The position numbers and the translations under genes were made by a program. Positions 60,273 through 64,000 of a stretch of 64,000 nucleotides of DNA are shown piece by piece; position 1 is the first letter of the stretch, and every line of letters starts with the position of its first letter. The stretch comes from Nepenthes gracilis (Eukaryota; Streptophyta; Magnoliopsida; Caryophyllales; Nepenthaceae). The notes below the pieces were generated by a model. That model ran no database searches, had not been told where the DNA came from, and saw only the letters and a list, made by a program, of their open reading frames with translations. Location of the stretch: NCBI GenBank assembly GCA_033239525.1, contig BSYO01000005.1:1240001-1304000 (forward strand). Reading direction: 5' to 3'.

Positions 60273-62670
60273 GAAAAGGAGAGGAGGAAGTGGATTCAGG
60301 GGTTTTCGGGCGAGGGTTTTGGGGGAGAGAAAGAGGATAGAGAAAGGAGAGGGCTACGCCAGAGGAGCCGACGCATAGTGGCCGGTGCTTGCTGGCGACG
60401 GTCTTGCACGGCGGTGGCCAGTTGCCCAGTGAGGTTGAGCAACGGCGACGACACATGCGGAGAGGGGGTGCTGCGCAGGGAGAGTCCACGCGAAGGAGAA
60501 GAGGGGCAAACGAAGGCTTTCGGGTTTGATTTCAGCTTTGAGTTAGTTGACAAAGTTGTAATTCGGGTTGAGATAAGGGTACCCATACTCTCTTTTTTTC
60601 GTTGTTGTGCATATTCATTTCGTGTCGGTACTGTTCACCTGTGCCCTAGGTGGTTTCGGCTTCCGATTTTTGGGGCTTTTACATAAAATGAGACTGAAAT
60701 ATCATTGTCCATATCTTAGGTAAGTTAATTTGTCAATTTGATACTCGATTTAGTAGATTTATGTGGATTTTCATTTGCGAAACCCTAACCTGCGCCGAGA
60801 GCCTATTTAGTGGATTAAATTGAGTTTGATACATAAATTGACTTAGAATTATAATTACCTATGCCTTAAATTTGATAGGATACCCTTTGAATGCCCGAAA
60901 TTTTAAAAATTAATCGATATGCGCAATCGGATACTATTCAGGCGCACTGTTCATGCGTGGGTATTGTTCACCCAAGGTCCATAAGCAATATTTTGCATAA
61001 TTTCACATTGTTTAATTGTTGATTAAGTGATATGTATCTGTATAAGTTCAATTGTATAATTTAAAAGTTTCGACATATTCAATTATGAAGAAAATTCATA
61101 TCTGAAGGCTCCTCAAGCCAATCTTCTTTTCGATGGTAGGAGTTCTTTGCTTATTCCAAACCTCGTGAACAATTATATATATATATTATGAAATGTTAAT
61201 TGAATATATTCCAAAAATCACATCCTGAATTCATTATGAAAGGATTATTGATCGGAAGCCATATAATTTCATTTGGTATAAAATGAGAATGAATTCTTAA
61301 TCCCCCAAACTCCAAAGAAGAATTATACATGGATTATGATCGCGGGAGAACCTAAGATCACGAAGAAATACTTAAATCTATATCGAAACATGTTTATGGA
61401 AAAAGAAAATCGGATGATGAAGGGAATTTTGTAATTAAGTGAAGAACCTATGAACTGTTCTTCGGAACAAGGAATTACGAATGCAAATATGAATACAAAT
61501 ACGAAATGTTTTCTAACAGAGTGGCAACAAAGGAATTATATACTTAAGAGCAAAATTCCTCACAGAAATAAGAAATTTGGACCGAGGATTAGGGATATTT
61601 AATTTTGACATACCATAATATCACGGTAAAAGTTCAAGGATTACTCTGACCGTGTATCCTAGCCGCGTTTAGCTGGTGATATTCTTTACCATATCTTAGT
61701 ATATTATAATAGAATGTCGTTGTCTATATGGATACCGTTTGCAGCAATGGATCATAGCCCCGTCTATAGGATTGATATGTAGACGGCCTGCCTCCCGGTC
61801 GAGAACAGGAAGCGACGAACTTTTGATTGTGTAGGTACACACAATCCGAGTAACGATCGATTGCTCATTTGGTCAGTAAGGTCTATTGGCTTCAGTTCTT
61901 CAACGAAATAAGTTTTCAGCAATGAATTAATGATTAAGAAAATGACAAGGAAAACAAACCCGAGAAAATATGGAACGAATCATGAACTATAATCTTACAT
62001 GCATCTTTGTCTTTCATTTATGCACTATTATATTTCAAACACGAAATTACGCATGTTCTTTGATATGTATATGTACCATTCTGAGTTATTAGCTCATTCT
62101 TGCTTCTTCTTTCTTCAAGATGAGAGCCATCGAGCTAACGTCCGATTAAAAGATCGAGAAGATGGATTAGCTAATGCAGTCAGTTGGAATTCGAGGACTT
62201 AGAATCCAGAATATTGATTAGTATTACGTTAGATAAATAGTTGATTGAGTTTTATGTTATGTAATGAATTTTAATATGGCTTATTGTTTAACTATTATGG
62301 ATCATTATTATATTTTTGCAGTTTATTTATGAACATAGAAAGCTTCCGCAGCTCTAATGTTGACTTTGCAGAAGTTCTTAGAAGGCATCTCTTATCAATT
62401 TAATATAGTAGTAGAGATACTGTGTTAAAATCATAGATTATATGGCATTTGTTGGTCTTGTATATGTGTTGTGGTTGAATATTAAAGTCTGGATATTTAT
62501 ATACTTGTACAGGTTAATTCATCAGGTTTTTATATATTGGTTTTGGTCACTTTTAGGAAAAATTCTATCCGATTTTCTGCGATAATTTTTATATTATTTA
62601 AAATTGTGTGTTTTAGTTTTATATAATTATTGATGAAAATTATTAGGAAAAAATAATCCATTCCGTTACA
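60131..62670 (+). mobile_element. Ty3/gypsy-type LTR or leader relic
   Basis: A TAA microsatellite is followed by a GA-rich then GC-rich leader (60280-60520) with GGCGACG and GGCGGTGG motifs, a layout common in plant gypsy LTRs. Downstream, patches such as TCGAGAACAGGAAGCGACGA (about 61799) alternate with AT-rich DNA, and a CCATTCCGTTACA end (62658-62670) resembles the typical TTACA LTR terminus. The 5' edge was not found. The long open frames at 60133-60686 on both strands follow from GC richness and are not genes. Confidence 0.4.
60235..60271. repeat. TAA microsatellite
   Basis: About 12 uninterrupted TAA units. Confidence 0.95.
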
Positions 62671-63059
62671 AAAATAGTGTACAGTAGGCCACAAATAATT
62701 TCATTGGTTTATGAGTGCTAGATAGGGGTACATTGGGCCACTTTAAAATCTCATCGATGCACATGTATTGTATCAAATACAGTTTAGGTATTAATATTCT
62801 GTTCAATCCACACATAAGTGTTGTAATAAGTACTCCTTAGACACTACTTATTCTGCTTAAAATACGTATAAATATCCATACATTAGGCATATCTCTACTG
62901 TCTTAGATATACACAGGTGTGGAACAAATGTTTTTTAAACAATAATTTTGATTTCAAATAATCTATTTTTTAAATTTTTATTATGTAGTTATTTTTTAAA
63001 GTTACCTTCTATATATATATTTATATTAAAGACTTTATAAATTATAAAAGATAAAAAAA
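62671..63059. other. AT-rich spacer
   Basis: No gene. A patch at 62690-62930 resembles the LTR upstream-region fragments near 26660-26760 in composition and motif style. Otherwise AT-rich. Confidence 0.35.
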
Positions 63060-63770
63060 TATTGGATATTATAATTCTCCTATCCTTTAAAAATTTTATC
63101 TTTAAAATTTTATATACCTCAATAAGTAACAAGATTGATCTTTGCATGAATCCACTATATTTTTGCTGTGCTATTCTAATATCTTCTCCACAAATTCAAA
63201 TTAGGACCTCATTATATATTGAATTATCATCATTCATCTCCTATCTTTTGATCAACAAATTTACTATCAATTTTAACAACTTTAGCTCATCAAATTTAGC
63301 TCTTTCTTACTCCTACTCAATGAGTAAAACTTGATTAAGACTTCACCATAAGTCTTTAAAACAAAGGTGCTAACTGACTTTGAATCAAATTTTGCAAGCC
63401 TTTTGAAAATTTTCTAGCCATCCTAATTTCATTTACCACTATATATAGGATAAATCAAGACAATTTTAAAATATTTTGCTAGCGATCAATTTCCTTGCTT
63501 CAATTGGATAAACTTGTCATCTTTCTATTCTTAAAAGCTCATCAAAAGATATTTTTCCAACAAAAATTTTCACAAAGATATTTCAAGATCTCTTTGTGTC
63601 TTCCAAGCACAAAATCCATTTTTTTTGTGATCCACGAATGATTTTTCTTACCGTCCAGCTTATAAGTAGCAAATTTTATATTCTTTTTTTCGGGACAAAT
63701 TGATAACCTTAAATATTTTGCCTTTGAGCTATCCAATCCATAATATTCAACATCTTGGAAATCATGGACG
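63060..63770 (-). pseudogene. Decayed Ty3/gypsy gag fragment
   Basis: On the minus strand, 63736-63542 reads LRLSICPEKKNIKFATYKL, then DGKKNHSWI, the pattern of the retrotransposon Gag domain (CP-E--K--FATY-L-G-A--WW) with the second Trp lost. Further along (to about 63060), broken frames keep pieces such as RKFDE-type and KA-KF-type motifs. Multiple stops and shifts mean it cannot be expressed as Gag. The rest of the element would lie beyond the right edge of the window or has been deleted. Confidence 0.5.
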
Positions 63771-64000
63771 ATACTTCTTCATCATGGCTAGATTTAGTTC
63801 TTAGATTTTCTGAAATTTTTTGTATCTATCATACAATAAATTTTAAATATTTAATTTCTTAAAATTATATAAGATACTTTTTTTATGATTTTTTTTATAT
63901 CATTTTATCATGTCCTAAGTATAAGTAGATATTAATTATTAATAAAAAAACTCAAATAATAATAATAATTTATGACCAATAAAAATCCAAATAATTCAAA
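63771..64000. other. AT-rich right edge
   Basis: No feature is supported beyond AAT/ATA runs near the end. Confidence 0.4.

Noticed and set aside
60133..60686. Overlapping open frames of 96-118 codons on both strands
   Set aside because: They are simple-composition products (Ser/Pro/Leu or Arg/Gly-rich) of a GA- and GC-rich LTR-like leader, with no domain and no clear start context.

Overview
This is nuclear DNA from a flowering plant, most likely a eudicot. It is strongly AT-rich, its genes have introns, and much of the intergenic space is old retrotransposon and foldback-element debris. I cannot name the species. No organellar insertion, tRNA or rRNA gene, CRISPR array or pararetrovirus was recognised.

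Three protein-coding genes are well supported. (1) A single-exon C2-domain protein of the SRC2-like type lies on the minus strand at 518-1450. (2) A complete COI1 jasmonate-receptor F-box gene lies on the plus strand at 29319-43530. Its three coding exons (29319-29782, 41608-42082, 42715-43530) encode 584 residues, and intron 1 is 11.8 kb. (3) A two-exon DIVARICATA-type MYB gene lies on the minus strand (exon 1 51588-51197, exon 2 50512-50077, 275 residues).

Layout: 1-1600 C2 gene and flanks; 2741-3070 minisatellite of about 50 bp period; 3414-3752 an unassigned 112-residue ORF; 4584-10000 a decayed but structurally complete Ty1/copia element with both LTRs; 10001-21430 AT-rich DNA with an antisense LTR-like relic near 15.7-16.8 kb; 21431-27012 a cluster of LTR remnants, including two adjacent solo LTRs on opposite strands (23898-24750 with a perfect 5-bp target-site duplication, 24762-27012 with an imperfect one); 28007-28288 a GC-rich foldback element upstream of COI1; 29319-43530 COI1, whose first intron holds an hAT-like element with an exact 8-bp duplication, another foldback element, tandem duplications and microsatellites; 43531-50076 intergenic; 50077-51588 the MYB gene; 51589-64000 mostly repeat-rich, with an LTR-like duplication at 55193-56544, a Ty3/gypsy-type LTR leader near 60.2-62.7 kb and a decayed Ty3/gypsy gag on the minus strand at 63060-63770.

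The genes are independent loci and do not form a functional cluster. COI1 is the substrate receptor of the SCF ubiquitin ligase for jasmonoyl-isoleucine. I found no convincing new multi-gene system. The most testable novelty is an ORF inside COI1 intron 1 (from 40737) that meets a splice-donor-like site in exactly the phase needed to join COI1 exon 2. If transcribed, it would give an LRR-only COI1 isoform lacking the F-box.
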